Assembly (NCBI GenBank): GCA_903896745.1
Contig: CAITZA010000112.1
Span: forward strand, 1 to 43,433
Direction of reading: 5' to 3'
DNA: 43,433 bases
From: an uncultured Desulfomonile sp.
GTDB lineage: Bacteria; Desulfobacterota; Desulfomonilia; Desulfomonilales; Desulfomonilaceae
In this document: in pieces, positions 26,901-35,719 of the stretch
Layout of the letters: the number at the start of each line of letters is the position of its first letter
Numbering within the stretch: the stretch's first letter is position 1
The notes under the pieces: generated by a model
What the model saw: only the letters and a program-made list of their open reading frames with translations
What the model was told of the DNA's origin: nothing
Databases searched by the model: none
Program-made: the position numbers and the translations under genes

Positions 26901-27545
26901 TCACTTCTCCCCTGGGGAGGTCTTAATCATCTCACCCTTAAATATCCACACCTTAATTCCGATCACACCGTAGGTGGTAGTGGCTTGAGCGAAACCGTAG
27001 TCGATATCCGCCCTAAGGGTGTGCAGAGGCACTCTGCCTTCCCTATACCATTCACGCCTGGCCATTTCGGCGCCACCAAGGCGACCGGCTGTGGCGATTC
27101 GTATTCCTTTGGCTCCGGACTTAAGCGCGCTTGTAACGGATTTCTTCATAGCCCTGCGAAAAGCGATCCTTCTCTCAAGCTGCTGGGCTACGTTCTCGGC
27201 AACGAGTTGCGCATCTATCTCCGGTTTGCGAATTTCCTTGACGTCAACATAAACATCCTTGTCGGTAACTTTCAGGATGTCTCTGCGCAACCTTTCAATT
27301 TCGGCGCCTTTGGGGCCGATGACTATACCAGGACGCGCCGTATGGATAAGAAGCTTGACCTTGCCGGCCGCACGCTCAATTTCCATCTTGGACACACTGG
27401 CCTGGCTAAGGCGTTTCTTTACGAATTGCCTAAGCTTGAGATCCTCAATAAGGAATTCACCGTACTCTTTTTGGGAAAACCATCTGGAATCCCACATTCG
27501 GGTGACTCCGAGGCGAAATCCGTGGGGATGTACCTTCTGTCCCAA
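26901..27545 (-). CDS. rpsC: 30S ribosomal protein S3
   Basis: mRNA entry-site protein, 214 residues. It has the [15 protein letters not shown] start, a KH domain ([20 protein letters not shown]) and the C-terminal S3 domain ([21 protein letters not shown]). Translation is placed at TTG 27545: the AGGAGG that would serve it lies six bases upstream, and the longer frame to 27560 would translate that site itself. TTG starts are shared with rpsE. Confidence 0.95.
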   Translation of the reverse strand: MGQKVHPHGFRLGVTRMWDSRWFSQKEYGEFLIEDLKLRQFVKKRLSQASVSKMEIERAAGKVKLLIHTARPGIVIGPKGAEIERLRRDILKVTDKDVYVDVKEIRKPEIDAQLVAENVAQQLERRIAFRRAMKKSVTSALKSGAKGIRIATAGRLGGAEMARREWYREGRVPLHTLRADIDYGFAQATTTYGVIGIKVWIFKGEMIKTSPGEK

Positions 27546-27632
27546 GATTACCCTCCTCAAGGGTGGTTGAGATATCCGCTCAATCGAAACGGGCGCCCAA
27601 AAGCGTTTAAGGGCCTTTTGGACTTTCTCAAT

Positions 27633-27965
27633 CTATAGTTCTTCGACCGCCACGAAAATGTGACTGGTTCTTTTTCTAATTCGGGTAGCACGCCCCATGG
27701 CTCTTGGTGACCACCGTTTGGCGGTCGGTCCTTCGTCTACCATGATTCGGCTAACGACTAATTTATCCTCATTCACTCCGGACGACCTGGAAGCATTATC
27801 CAAGGCGGACTGTAAGGTCTTTCGAATGATTACAGCAGCCTTTTTCGGCGTAAACTGAAGTGTGCTAAGGGCAGAGGCTACCGGAAGACCTCTAACCAAA
27901 TCTGCAACCAGCCTGGCCTTACGCGCTGAAATATGAGCGTATCTGAGGGTTGCCTCCCATTCCAT
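27633..27965 (-). CDS. rplV: 50S ribosomal protein L22
   Basis: 110 residues; its beta hairpin lines the exit tunnel (MVDEGPTAKRWSPRAMGRA). ARKARLVADLVRGLPV is the N-terminal signature. The start shares one base with the rpsS stop (TAATG). Confidence 0.97.
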   Translation of the reverse strand: MEWEATLRYAHISARKARLVADLVRGLPVASALSTLQFTPKKAAVIIRKTLQSALDNASRSSGVNEDKLVVSRIMVDEGPTAKRWSPRAMGRATRIRKRTSHIFVAVEEL

Positions 27966-28249
27966 TACTTTCTCCCCTTCTTGGCCTTTCTATCGCCAGC
28001 ATGACCATGAAATGTGCGAGTAGGGGAAAATTCGCCCAGCTTGTGTCCAACCATGTTCTCTGTGACGAAAACTGGAACGAATTTCTTGCCGTTATGCACA
28101 GCGAATGTTAGACCGACCATATCCGGAATGATCGTAGATCTGCGAGACCAAGTCTGTATGACTCTCCTGGCGGTCGAGTCTTTCGCCTGGGCCACCTTTT
28201 CAAGCACGTGGTCATCAACAAAAGGACCTTTGTGTATCGAACGGGGCAT
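27965..28249 (-). CDS. rpsS: 30S ribosomal protein S19
   Basis: 94 residues in the 30S head. [40 protein letters not shown] split over the core, and [20 protein letters not shown] are complete. Six bases follow rplB. Confidence 0.98.
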   Translation of the reverse strand: MPRSIHKGPFVDDHVLEKVAQAKDSTARRVIQTWSRRSTIIPDMVGLTFAVHNGKKFVPVFVTENMVGHKLGEFSPTRTFHGHAGDRKAKKGRK

Positions 28250-28254
28250 TTATA

Positions 28255-29079
28255 TTACTTCCTCCGTTTAACGATAAATTTATCGGATGATTTAGTCCGT
28301 TTTCGTGTTTTATATCCTTTTGTCGGCACGCCCCAAGGGGTGACAGGGTGTCTACCGCCGGATGTGCGACCCTCTCCACCACCGTGTGGGTGGTCTACCG
28401 GATTCATAACGACTCCACGAACCTTAGGACGGCGCCCCATTAAACGCGATCTGCCCGCCTTGCCGATCGAAATATTCTCATGATCGAGATTGCCGAGTTG
28501 CCCGATAGTGGCCCTGCACCGATCAAGAATCATGCGGACTTCGCCGGAAGGGAGCTTTATCTGAACATATCCCTTCTCCTTGGCCATCAATTGTCCATAT
28601 CCGCCAGCGGATCTGACCATTTGAGCGCCCTTGCCAATCTTTAACTCCACATTGTGAACCATGGTTCCCAGCGGAATATTCTTAAGGGGCAGGCAGTTTC
28701 CGGGCCGAATATCGACTTTGTCACCGGCAAGTACGGAATCGCCGACCTTTAGTCCGATGGGCCACAAAATGTAACTCTTGAAGCCGTCCGCATAAGTAAT
28801 ACGGGCTAACCTGGCGCTGCGATTCGGATCGTATTCGATTTCTGTAACCGTGGCAGGGACATCTATCTTGTCCCTTTTAAAGTCGATGACTCTAAAAAGT
28901 CTTTTGGAGCCACCACCGCGATGCCGAGAAGTGATACGACCGTTATTATTACGGCCACCTTTCTTGCGTAGACCGCTGACAAGAGACTTGAGCGGCTCGT
29001 CCGTGGTGATCTCGTCGAATGCAAAGCCTGTTTTGAACCGAATACCCGGTGAGGTTGGCTTATACTTCTTTATAGACAT
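28255..29079 (-). CDS. rplB: 50S ribosomal protein L2
   Basis: Peptidyl-transferase-centre scaffold protein, 274 residues. [19 protein letters not shown] near 41, [20 protein letters not shown] near 150 and the C-terminal [20 protein letters not shown], which includes the conserved His near the catalytic centre. A 63-bp spacer precedes it after rplW. Confidence 0.98.
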   Translation of the reverse strand: MSIKKYKPTSPGIRFKTGFAFDEITTDEPLKSLVSGLRKKGGRNNNGRITSRHRGGGSKRLFRVIDFKRDKIDVPATVTEIEYDPNRSARLARITYADGFKSYILWPIGLKVGDSVLAGDKVDIRPGNCLPLKNIPLGTMVHNVELKIGKGAQMVRSAGGYGQLMAKEKGYVQIKLPSGEVRMILDRCRATIGQLGNLDHENISIGKAGRSRLMGRRPKVRGVVMNPVDHPHGGGEGRTSGGRHPVTPWGVPTKGYKTRKRTKSSDKFIVKRRK

Positions 29080-29142
29080 GAATCAAATCCTTGACCAAAG
29101 ATCATTATCGATAATCGTGTACTGAACCCCAAAGTCCTCAGG

Positions 29143-29433
29143 CTATACGCCTTCGAAAAAATCAACGCGGTCGCCTTCCTTAAGGGTTATGATCGCCTTT
29201 TTCCAATCCTTGCGTTTCCCAACGAAACGGCCTAGCCGCTTTGGCTTGCCGGCGCGGTTCTGGGTGCGCACTTCTGTCACTGTGACCTTGAATAATTTCT
29301 CGACAGCCTTCTTGATTTCAGACTTATTCGCGCCCTTATCGACCTCGAATACCAGCTGATTGTTCTCGTCCTTTAAAGCTGTGCCTTTTTCGGATATAAG
29401 AGGTCTTCGTATTATTTGATATTCTTCAAACAT
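29143..29433 (-). CDS. rplW: 50S ribosomal protein L23
   Basis: 96 residues at the exit-tunnel rim. IIRRPLISEKGTALKDEN start, FEVDKGANKSEIKKAVEKLF core and GRFVGKRKDWKKAIITLKEG end. The start shares one base with the rplD stop. Confidence 0.97.
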   Translation of the reverse strand: MFEEYQIIRRPLISEKGTALKDENNQLVFEVDKGANKSEIKKAVEKLFKVTVTEVRTQNRAGKPKRLGRFVGKRKDWKKAIITLKEGDRVDFFEGV

Positions 29434-30059
29434 TAGCTCAACCTCTCGACAATCTTGGGAATCGACGACCTGAGCAATACAAGTCGATCAAACTTCAGTA
29501 AATCGTAGACATTCAGGCCCTCAGTCGGAAGAACAAGAACCTTATAGATATTACGAGAGGACCTGATGAGTGACTCGTCCCTGATTGGCGTAACAAAGAG
29601 AGCCTTATCCGAGGCCAAACCGAGAGCTGAAACGGTTTCTGCGAAAAGCCGGGTTTTTGGATCAGGTAGCTCGATGTTGTCCACGACGGTTAAACGGTCG
29701 CTCTGTAACTTGGAGCTGAGGGCTGATATCAGGGCTGCCTTTCTGACCTTCTTTGGCAGGGACGTAGCGTATGAACGAGGCGCCGGGCCGAAAACAGTGC
29801 CGCCGCCAGTCCATATGGGCGACCGACTCGTGCCGGCGCGCGCGCGTCCTGTACCCTTTTGCCTCCATGGCTTCTTGCCACCGCCTCGCACCTGACCACG
29901 GGTCTTGGCGCATGCAGTCCCGCTCCGACGTTTTGCTAACTGCCAGACCACAACCTGCTGGACAAGGTCTTCCCTAATTTCGGCGTTGAAGATGGAGTCG
30001 TCAAGATCCATCGAATCGATTTTTTCGCCTTTTTGGTTTAAAACATCAACGAAGGCCAT
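29433..30059 (-). CDS. rplD: 50S ribosomal protein L4
   Basis: 208 residues; its extended loop reaches the tunnel constriction (GGGKKPWRQKGTGRARAGTS, about 72-91). In E. coli L4 represses its own operon; no such RNA element is obvious here. One-base overlap with the rplC stop. Confidence 0.98.
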   Translation of the reverse strand: MAFVDVLNQKGEKIDSMDLDDSIFNAEIREDLVQQVVVWQLAKRRSGTACAKTRGQVRGGGKKPWRQKGTGRARAGTSRSPIWTGGGTVFGPAPRSYATSLPKKVRKAALISALSSKLQSDRLTVVDNIELPDPKTRLFAETVSALGLASDKALFVTPIRDESLIRSSRNIYKVLVLPTEGLNVYDLLKFDRLVLLRSSIPKIVERLS

Positions 30060-30664
30060 TATTTCTTCCTTATAATAATGATCGATCCTCGCGAACCAGG
30101 GATGGGGCCTTTTAGAAGTAAAAGGTTTTCATCCGCCCTGACCTGAACCACCTGGACGCTGGGACACGTTACGCTAGCCCCACCCATGCGACCAGGCATC
30201 TTGCGACCCTTGAACACTCTGGACGGCCATGCGCATTGTCCGATCGACCCGGGAATTCGATGAGAACGAGAACCATGTGTCTCACGTCCTCCGCCGAAGT
30301 TCCATTTCTTGATAACTCCAGCGAAACCTTTTCCTTTGCTAACACCAATGACTTTGACATAGTCGCCCTGGCTGAAAATATCAGCGGTTATCCGCTGCCC
30401 AACCTGGACGTCCTCAGAGTCGTCAACCGGAAATTCCCGGAGGATAGCGCAGGGGTCAACGCCAGCCTTCTTGAATTGTCCAAGAATAGGCTTGGACACG
30501 CGGCTTTCCTTAACCTGTCCAAATCCAAGTTGAACGTTGGACGAGTCTTTCTTCTGTACGACCATGCATGGACCAGCCTGTACGACCGTTATCCCAACTG
30601 CTCTACCCTCCTCGTCGAAGGTTTGCAGCATTCCGAGTTTCTTACCTATTAAACCGCGAACCAT
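30059..30664 (-). CDS. rplC: 50S ribosomal protein L3
   Basis: 201 residues beginning MVRGLIGKKLGMLQTFDEEG. GVSKGKGFAGVIKKWNFGGG and THGSRSHRIPGSIGQCAWPS are the L3 signature, including the Gln site methylated in E. coli. ATG 30664 is preceded by AGGAG; the longer frame to 30724 is not supported. Confidence 0.97.
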   Translation of the reverse strand: MVRGLIGKKLGMLQTFDEEGRAVGITVVQAGPCMVVQKKDSSNVQLGFGQVKESRVSKPILGQFKKAGVDPCAILREFPVDDSEDVQVGQRITADIFSQGDYVKVIGVSKGKGFAGVIKKWNFGGGRETHGSRSHRIPGSIGQCAWPSRVFKGRKMPGRMGGASVTCPSVQVVQVRADENLLLLKGPIPGSRGSIIIIRKK

Positions 30665-30701
30665 TTTTGGGGCTCCTAAAATACCATGCGATTTCGACGC
30701 A

Positions 30702-31016
30702 TCAGGCCTTGATTTCGACGTCAACGCCAGGAGACAGATCCAGTTTCATCAAAGCGTCCAGTGTCTGCTGGGTGGGTTCCAGGATGTCCAGTAGCCTTTT
30801 GTGAACCCTGATTTCGAACTGCTCTCGAGACTTCTTGTCAATATGAGGAGACCGCAAGACGCAGTATTTGTGAATGCGTGTCGGCAGAGGAATTGGGCCA
30901 GCGACCTTAGCGCCGGTCCGCCATGCGGTGTCAACTATTTCCGCCGCAGACTGATCAAGCAGTTTGTGATCGTAAGCTTTTAACCTGATTCTTATCTTAA
31001 GAGCCTGAACATCCAT
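30702..31016 (-). CDS. rpsJ: 30S ribosomal protein S10
   Basis: 104 residues; also the NusE antitermination factor. [20 protein letters not shown] start and [20 protein letters not shown] core are typical. It opens the S10 block 27 bp behind tuf with no separate promoter visible, so the str and S10 units are joined here. Confidence 0.98.
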   Translation of the reverse strand: MDVQALKIRIRLKAYDHKLLDQSAAEIVDTAWRTGAKVAGPIPLPTRIHKYCVLRSPHIDKKSREQFEIRVHKRLLDILEPTQQTLDALMKLDLSPGVDVEIKA

Positions 31017-31043
31017 GGTATATCCTCTAGAAAGTGTTTACGA

Positions 31044-32237
31044 CTATTCAATGACCTCAGAGACGACGCCGGCTCCGACAGTTCTTCCGCCTTCACGTAT
31101 GGCGAATCTGAGTTCTTTCTCCATAGCTATGGGAGTTATCAGATGAGCCTCAAGCGATACGTTGTCTCCCGGCATTACCATCTCTACTCCCTCTGGAAGC
31201 GTTATGATACCGGTCACGTCTGTTGTGCGGAAATAAAACTGCGGTCTGTATCCATTGAAAAATGGAGTGTGTCTGCCGCCTTCTTCCTTGGCCAATATAT
31301 AGGTCTCTGCCTTGAACTTCGTATGCGGTGTAATAGATGCCGGATGCGCAACTACCTGACCGCGCTCCACGTCCTCACGCTTGATGCCTCTCAGGAGAAG
31401 ACCCACATTGTCACCAGCCTGTCCGGAATCAAGAACCTTGCGGAACATCTCTACACCAGTACAAACGGTCTTGCGGGTATCTCTTATACCGACTATCTCA
31501 ACTTCCTCTCCAACCTTTATCTGACCGCGCTCTACCCTACCGGTAACAACCGTGCCACGACCCGATATGCTAAAGACGTCTTCAATCGGCATGAGGAAAG
31601 GCTTGTCTATCTCTCTTTGCGGAACCGGAATGTAGGAGTCAACGGCTTCCATCAACTCCATTATGCACTTGCAGTCGGGATTCTTGGGATCGCCGGCCTC
31701 CAGAGCCTTAAGAGCGCTACCCCTTACGATAGGAATGTCATCACCCGGAAAATCGTAAGAGCTAAGAAGTTCTCTGAGCTCTAGTTCAACGAGTTCGATG
31801 AGTTCCGGATCATCGACCATATCGACCTTGTTCAAAAAGACGACTATATAGGGCACCCCGACCTGTCTGGCCAACAGGATATGCTCCCTTGTCTGCGGCA
31901 TGGGACCATCATTTGCGCCGACCACCAAGATGGCGCCATCCATCTGAGCAGCGCCAGTGATCATGTTCTTGATGTAGTCAGCGTGACCGGGACAGTCAAC
32001 GTGGGCATAATGCCTGTTAGGAGTCTGATATTCCACATGCGCCGTGGCAATGGTAATACCGCGCTCTTTTTCCTCGGGCGCCTTATCAATGTCCTCAAAA
32101 GGAACATACTCAGCCATACCCTGCTTGGACAACGTCCGCGTGATCGCCGCAGTCAATGTCGTCTTGCCGTGATCGATATGACCTATGGTCCCTACGTTCA
32201 CATGTGGCTTGGTACGCTCAAACTTCGCCTTGCCCAT
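31044..32237 (-). CDS. tuf: elongation factor Tu
   Basis: 397-residue GTPase that delivers aminoacyl-tRNA. [11 protein letters not shown] (G1), [12 protein letters not shown] (G3) and NKVDMVDD (G4) are present, and the C-terminal barrel ends in [16 protein letters not shown]. The start at 32237 is set by GGAGGAG just upstream; the longer frame to 32402 lies in fusA. The first 20 bases overlap the end of fusA. Confidence 0.98.
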   Translation of the reverse strand: MGKAKFERTKPHVNVGTIGHIDHGKTTLTAAITRTLSKQGMAEYVPFEDIDKAPEEKERGITIATAHVEYQTPNRHYAHVDCPGHADYIKNMITGAAQMDGAILVVGANDGPMPQTREHILLARQVGVPYIVVFLNKVDMVDDPELIELVELELRELLSSYDFPGDDIPIVRGSALKALEAGDPKNPDCKCIMELMEAVDSYIPVPQREIDKPFLMPIEDVFSISGRGTVVTGRVERGQIKVGEEVEIVGIRDTRKTVCTGVEMFRKVLDSGQAGDNVGLLLRGIKREDVERGQVVAHPASITPHTKFKAETYILAKEEGGRHTPFFNGYRPQFYFRTTDVTGIITLPEGVEMVMPGDNVSLEAHLITPIAMEKELRFAIREGGRTVGAGVVSEVIE

Positions 32238-34317
32238 GGGCTCCTCCAGATTGCTTGAATTCTGCGACGACCTTTTCCGTAACGGATTGCGGCGCCGGAT
32301 CATAATGTGAAAATCGCATAGTAAAAGTGGCGCGACCCTGTGTGAGGCTACGCAGGTCTGTAGCATAGCCGAACATTCTTGCCAAAGGAACGCGGACTCC
32401 AACGGTCTGAATTCCGGATCGGCTTTCCATTCCGAGTATTTTGCCTCTGCGAGCTGTCAGATCGCCAAGGGTGTCACCCAGGAATTCTCCTGGCGCCACG
32501 ACTTCAACGTCCATTATGGGCTCAAGCAGAATGGCCGCGCACTTCTTGCACGCCTCTTTAAATGCCATAAAACCAGCCATTTTGAAGGCCATTTCGGATG
32601 AATCGACTTCGTGATATTTACCATCAACCAAGGTAAGTCGGACATCGACGACAGGGAATCCTGCAAGAGAGCCGGACTCCATGGCCCAAACGATACCGTC
32701 TTCGACCGGTTTGATATATTCCTTGGGGACAACCCCACCGGTTATCTTATCTATAAACTCGAAACCGCCACCACGTCCCAAGGGCTGAACCTCTAATACG
32801 ATCTCCGCAAACTGTCCCTTGCCACCGGTTTGTTTTACGTGGCGGTAATGAATGCGAGCGGGCTTTGTAAGAGTTTCCCTGAAGGCAACCTGCGGCTCGC
32901 CAACTACCGCTTCGACCTGAAATTCGCGCAACAGCCTGTCAACAACTATTTCGAGATGAAGCTCTCCCATACCGGAAAGAATGGTCTGTCCAGTTTCCCT
33001 GTCGGTTTTGACTCTTAGTGACGGATCCTCCCTGAGCAGTCGGGAAAACGCGCGAGACAGTTTTTCTATCTCGTCTCTGGACTTGGGAGCGACCGAGAGG
33101 GATATAACCGGTTCCGGAAATTCCATCGACTCAAGGAGAATGGGATGATCTTCGTCCGCTAACGTATCTCCGGTTTTGGTATGCTTGATACCCACAGCGG
33201 CCACTATATCACCAGCGGACGCTTCCTTGATTTCTTCACGCTGGCTGGCATGCATCTTAACCAATCGACCGATTCGCTCTTTCTTATCAGCGTTCGCATT
33301 ATAGACGTTAGAGCCAGCCAATATCTTACCGGAGTAAATCCTGATGAAAGTGAGATTGCCGGTATATGGGTCGTTCATAACCTTGAAGGCTAGAGCGGCC
33401 AACGGGCCATCTACATCGCGGGTGACTGTACGACCCTTGGAATCCTTTCCTTCAATCGGTGGCACATCGAGGGGGGATGGTAGGAAATCCACCACCGCAT
33501 CCAGAAGTTGCTGAATACCCTTATTCTTGAACGCCGAGCCGATTAGGACAGGAGTGATTTTGAGGTCAATGGTGGCTTGCCGGATGGCTCGATACAGCGA
33601 GTCAGAGGGAATATCCGAATCCCCTTCAAGATACCTTTCCAACAAGGAGTCATCGAGTTCGCATACCATCTCGATGAGGTTCTGTCTTGCGTCCAAAGCC
33701 TCGTCCAGATATTGGGCTGGAATGTCAACAAGCGAGAATTTCATGCCCATGGATGCGTCGTCATAGAGCACTGCCTTCATTTCGAGAAGATTGATAACCC
33801 CAGCGAACTTGTCCTCGGCGCCCATCGGCATCTGAAGCAGGATGGGTCGCGCCTGAAGCCGCGTCTTCATCATCTCTACGACACGATTATGATCTGCGCC
33901 AGAGCGGTCCATCTTGTTAATGAAGGCAACACGCGGAATCTGATATCTGTCCGCCTGTTTCCAAACGGTTTCAGACTGCGGCTCGACTCCACCGACTGCG
34001 CAGAAAACGGCTACAGCGCCATCTAGGACGCGAAGGGAGCGTTCGACTTCGATTGTAAAGTCAACGTGGCCCGGCGTATCGATAATATTAATTTTGTGAC
34101 TGCGCCACTGGCACGCTGTTGCAGCAGAGGTGATAGTAATTCCTCTTTCCTGCTCCTGCTCCATCCAGTCCATTATGGCGGCGCCGTCATGAACCTCGCC
34201 GATCCTGTGTGATACCCCGGTATAATAAAGGACACGTTCGGTCGTGGTAGTCTTGCCCGCATCTATGTGCGCCATGATACCAATATTGCGGGTTTTTGAT
34301 AGAGAATCAACCTTCAT
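32218..34317 (-). CDS. fusA: elongation factor G
   Basis: Translocase GTPase, 699 residues. [19 protein letters not shown] (G1), DTPGHVDFT (G3), NKMDRSGAD (G4), domain IV with [10 protein letters not shown] and [15 protein letters not shown]. The C-terminus ([15 protein letters not shown]) runs through the tuf ribosome-binding site and 20 bases into tuf. Follows rpsG by 23 bp. Confidence 0.98.
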   Translation of the reverse strand: MKVDSLSKTRNIGIMAHIDAGKTTTTERVLYYTGVSHRIGEVHDGAAIMDWMEQEQERGITITSAATACQWRSHKINIIDTPGHVDFTIEVERSLRVLDGAVAVFCAVGGVEPQSETVWKQADRYQIPRVAFINKMDRSGADHNRVVEMMKTRLQARPILLQMPMGAEDKFAGVINLLEMKAVLYDDASMGMKFSLVDIPAQYLDEALDARQNLIEMVCELDDSLLERYLEGDSDIPSDSLYRAIRQATIDLKITPVLIGSAFKNKGIQQLLDAVVDFLPSPLDVPPIEGKDSKGRTVTRDVDGPLAALAFKVMNDPYTGNLTFIRIYSGKILAGSNVYNANADKKERIGRLVKMHASQREEIKEASAGDIVAAVGIKHTKTGDTLADEDHPILLESMEFPEPVISLSVAPKSRDEIEKLSRAFSRLLREDPSLRVKTDRETGQTILSGMGELHLEIVVDRLLREFQVEAVVGEPQVAFRETLTKPARIHYRHVKQTGGKGQFAEIVLEVQPLGRGGGFEFIDKITGGVVPKEYIKPVEDGIVWAMESGSLAGFPVVDVRLTLVDGKYHEVDSSEMAFKMAGFMAFKEACKKCAAILLEPIMDVEVVAPGEFLGDTLGDLTARRGKILGMESRSGIQTVGVRVPLARMFGYATDLRSLTQGRATFTMRFSHYDPAPQSVTEKVVAEFKQSGGAHGQGEV

Positions 34318-34340
34318 AATAATTAGCTCTTAATAAAGTC

Positions 34341-34811
34341 CTACCACCTGTAATGGGCGAAGGCCTTGTTGGCCTCGGCCATTTTGTGAGTGTCCTCACG
34401 TTTTTTTACTGAGCTGCCACGATTAGAGGCGGCATCAAGGAATTCTGCTGCGAGTTTCTCCTTCATGCTCTTCTCAGAGCGTGAACGAGCGTACTGAATA
34501 ATCCATCGAATCGCTAGCGCCTGTCGCCTCTCGGGACGAATTTCCACTGGCACCTGGTAAGTGCTTCCGCCAACACGCCTGGACCTGACTTCAAGGACAG
34601 GCTTCACGTTTTCGACAGCTCGCTCGAATATCTTGAGTGGCTCTTCGCTCAACTTTTTGCCAACGATGTCCAATGCGTCATAAAGAATAGTTTCAGCGAT
34701 AGATTTTTTGCCTTCCCACATAATCCCGTGAACAAACTTTGAAACGAGTTTGCTGTGATACTTGGGGTCGGGAAGAATATCTCTTTTGGGCACTTTACCT
34801 TTTCTAGGCAT
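34341..34811 (-). CDS. rpsG: 30S ribosomal protein S7
   Basis: Head-assembly initiator, 156 residues. [20 protein letters not shown] start, [39 protein letters not shown] and [12 protein letters not shown] end. GGAGAAGACC precedes ATG. Confidence 0.98.
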   Translation of the reverse strand: MPRKGKVPKRDILPDPKYHSKLVSKFVHGIMWEGKKSIAETILYDALDIVGKKLSEEPLKIFERAVENVKPVLEVRSRRVGGSTYQVPVEIRPERRQALAIRWIIQYARSRSEKSMKEKLAAEFLDAASNRGSSVKKREDTHKMAEANKAFAHYRW

Positions 34812-35084
34812 TCGGTCTTCTCCAAGACAGTTTCAGGCTCGCCAAAATGGCTGAATTTAGAACAAACTGAGACGGGCAGCTTCCAGATTGGACAGGTTCA
34901 GAAGGCCGCGAAACTTGTTTCGCATTATCCTTCTTTTTGTGAATACCCTTCTAAACCTTCCCCGCCAGTTACGGCGGTTTATCCGGACCCGTATGCTATT
35001 AATCCTCAGATCTTCTTTATTGATTCATATCGAATGGTTAAAATCAATCTCAATCAATAAGCGTGAGTTCTCTACCGACGAGGA
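34812..35084 (-). other. 273-bp spacer between rpsL and rpsG
   Basis: Longer than usual for this pair. It contains two small hairpins (GCGAAAC-TT-GTTTCGC at 34908-34923, and CCGCC against GGCGG at 34962-34977) but no gene. In E. coli the S7 operon repression site lies between rpsL and rpsG-proximal genes, so a regulatory RNA is possible; I cannot support a specific structure. Confidence 0.35.
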
Positions 35085-35456
35085 TTATTTTGGCCGTTTT
35101 GTGCCGTATTTGGATCGGCCCTGTTTTCTATCCGTAACTCCATAAGCGTCCTGGGCGCCTCTGATGATGTGATAGCGCACACCAGGTAAATCTTTTACTC
35201 TACCGCCTCTAATGAGGACTACGGAGTGTTCCTGCAAATTGTGGCCAATGCCGGGGATGTAAGAGGTCACTTCGTAACCATTGGTAAGACGAACTCTTGC
35301 GACTTTTCTAAGAGCTGAGTTCGGCTTTTTCGGTGTAGTGGTATAGACCCTCACACATACCCCTCGGCGTTGCGGACAGTCGGTCAGAGCTGGTGCCGAT
35401 GTTTTTCTTCTCGGCTGTGTTCTGCCTTTTCTGACCAGTTGATTAATTGTCGGCAT
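35085..35456 (-). CDS. rpsL: 30S ribosomal protein S12
   Basis: Decoding-centre protein, 123 residues. [20 protein letters not shown] start; [14 protein letters not shown] and [12 protein letters not shown] keep the lysines whose replacement gives streptomycin resistance, so a sensitive allele is predicted. It has its own promoter (35487-35516) 24 bp upstream of the ATG start region. Confidence 0.98.
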   Translation of the reverse strand: MPTINQLVRKGRTQPRRKTSAPALTDCPQRRGVCVRVYTTTPKKPNSALRKVARVRLTNGYEVTSYIPGIGHNLQEHSVVLIRGGRVKDLPGVRYHIIRGAQDAYGVTDRKQGRSKYGTKRPK

Positions 35457-35486
35457 ACGCCAGTACCTCCAAATATGTATCTTGTT

Positions 35487-35516
35487 ATTATGAGCAAAGC
35501 ATACTCATCTTGTCAA
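35487..35516 (-). promoter_or_regulatory. sigma-70 promoter of rpsL and the downstream ribosomal array
   Basis: On the minus strand a perfect TTGACA (35516-35511) and CATAAT (35492-35487) are 18 bp apart. Predicted start near 35480, giving a leader of about 25 bases that includes a TTGGAGGT ribosome site. This is the best-matching sigma-70 promoter in the window. Confidence 0.8.
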
Positions 35517-35534
35517 CACTTTTATTTTAGAATC

Positions 35535-35558
35535 AGGCTGAGTGTGATGACTCAGCCT
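35535..35558 (-). terminator. hairpin just upstream of the rpsL promoter
   Basis: A nine-pair perfect stem (AGGCTGAGT against ACTCAGCCT) with a six-base loop. No U-tract follows on the minus strand, so it may be a rpoBC transcript-end hairpin or a factor-binding site. Confidence 0.45.
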
Positions 35559-35678
35559 AAAACTCCAATACTGGATAATTAAGTTTAAAGTCTTTAAGTG
35601 AGCGGCTCACAAGATAATGTTTCTTGATTTCGCCGGTCGATGATTTATTTGTCTTGGGCGATGGGCCCATGTTTAATT

Positions 35679-35719
35679 AATCAGCGCGTAGTGACAGCAT
35701 GAGGGTTCACGCGCTGATT
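35679..35719 (-). terminator. long inverted repeat spanning the rpoC stop codon
   Basis: Eleven-base perfect arms (AATCAGCGCGT and ACGCGCTGATT) with a 19-base loop, overlapping the last rpoC codons. AT-rich sequence follows on the minus strand (AATTAAAC). Likely to end or protect the rpoBC mRNA. Confidence 0.5.

Noticed and set aside
26832-27638. 268-residue plus-strand frame opposite rpsC
   Set aside because: Antisense shadow of rpsC and rplP, whose protein families are certain; no ribosome site.
31143-31784. 213-residue plus-strand frame opposite tuf
   Set aside because: Antisense to the conserved EF-Tu coding sequence; arises from its codon bias.
35661-35670. Perfect 10-bp palindrome ATGGGCCCAT after rpoC
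   Set aside because: Short and restriction-site-like; no promoter or repeat context to support an operator.
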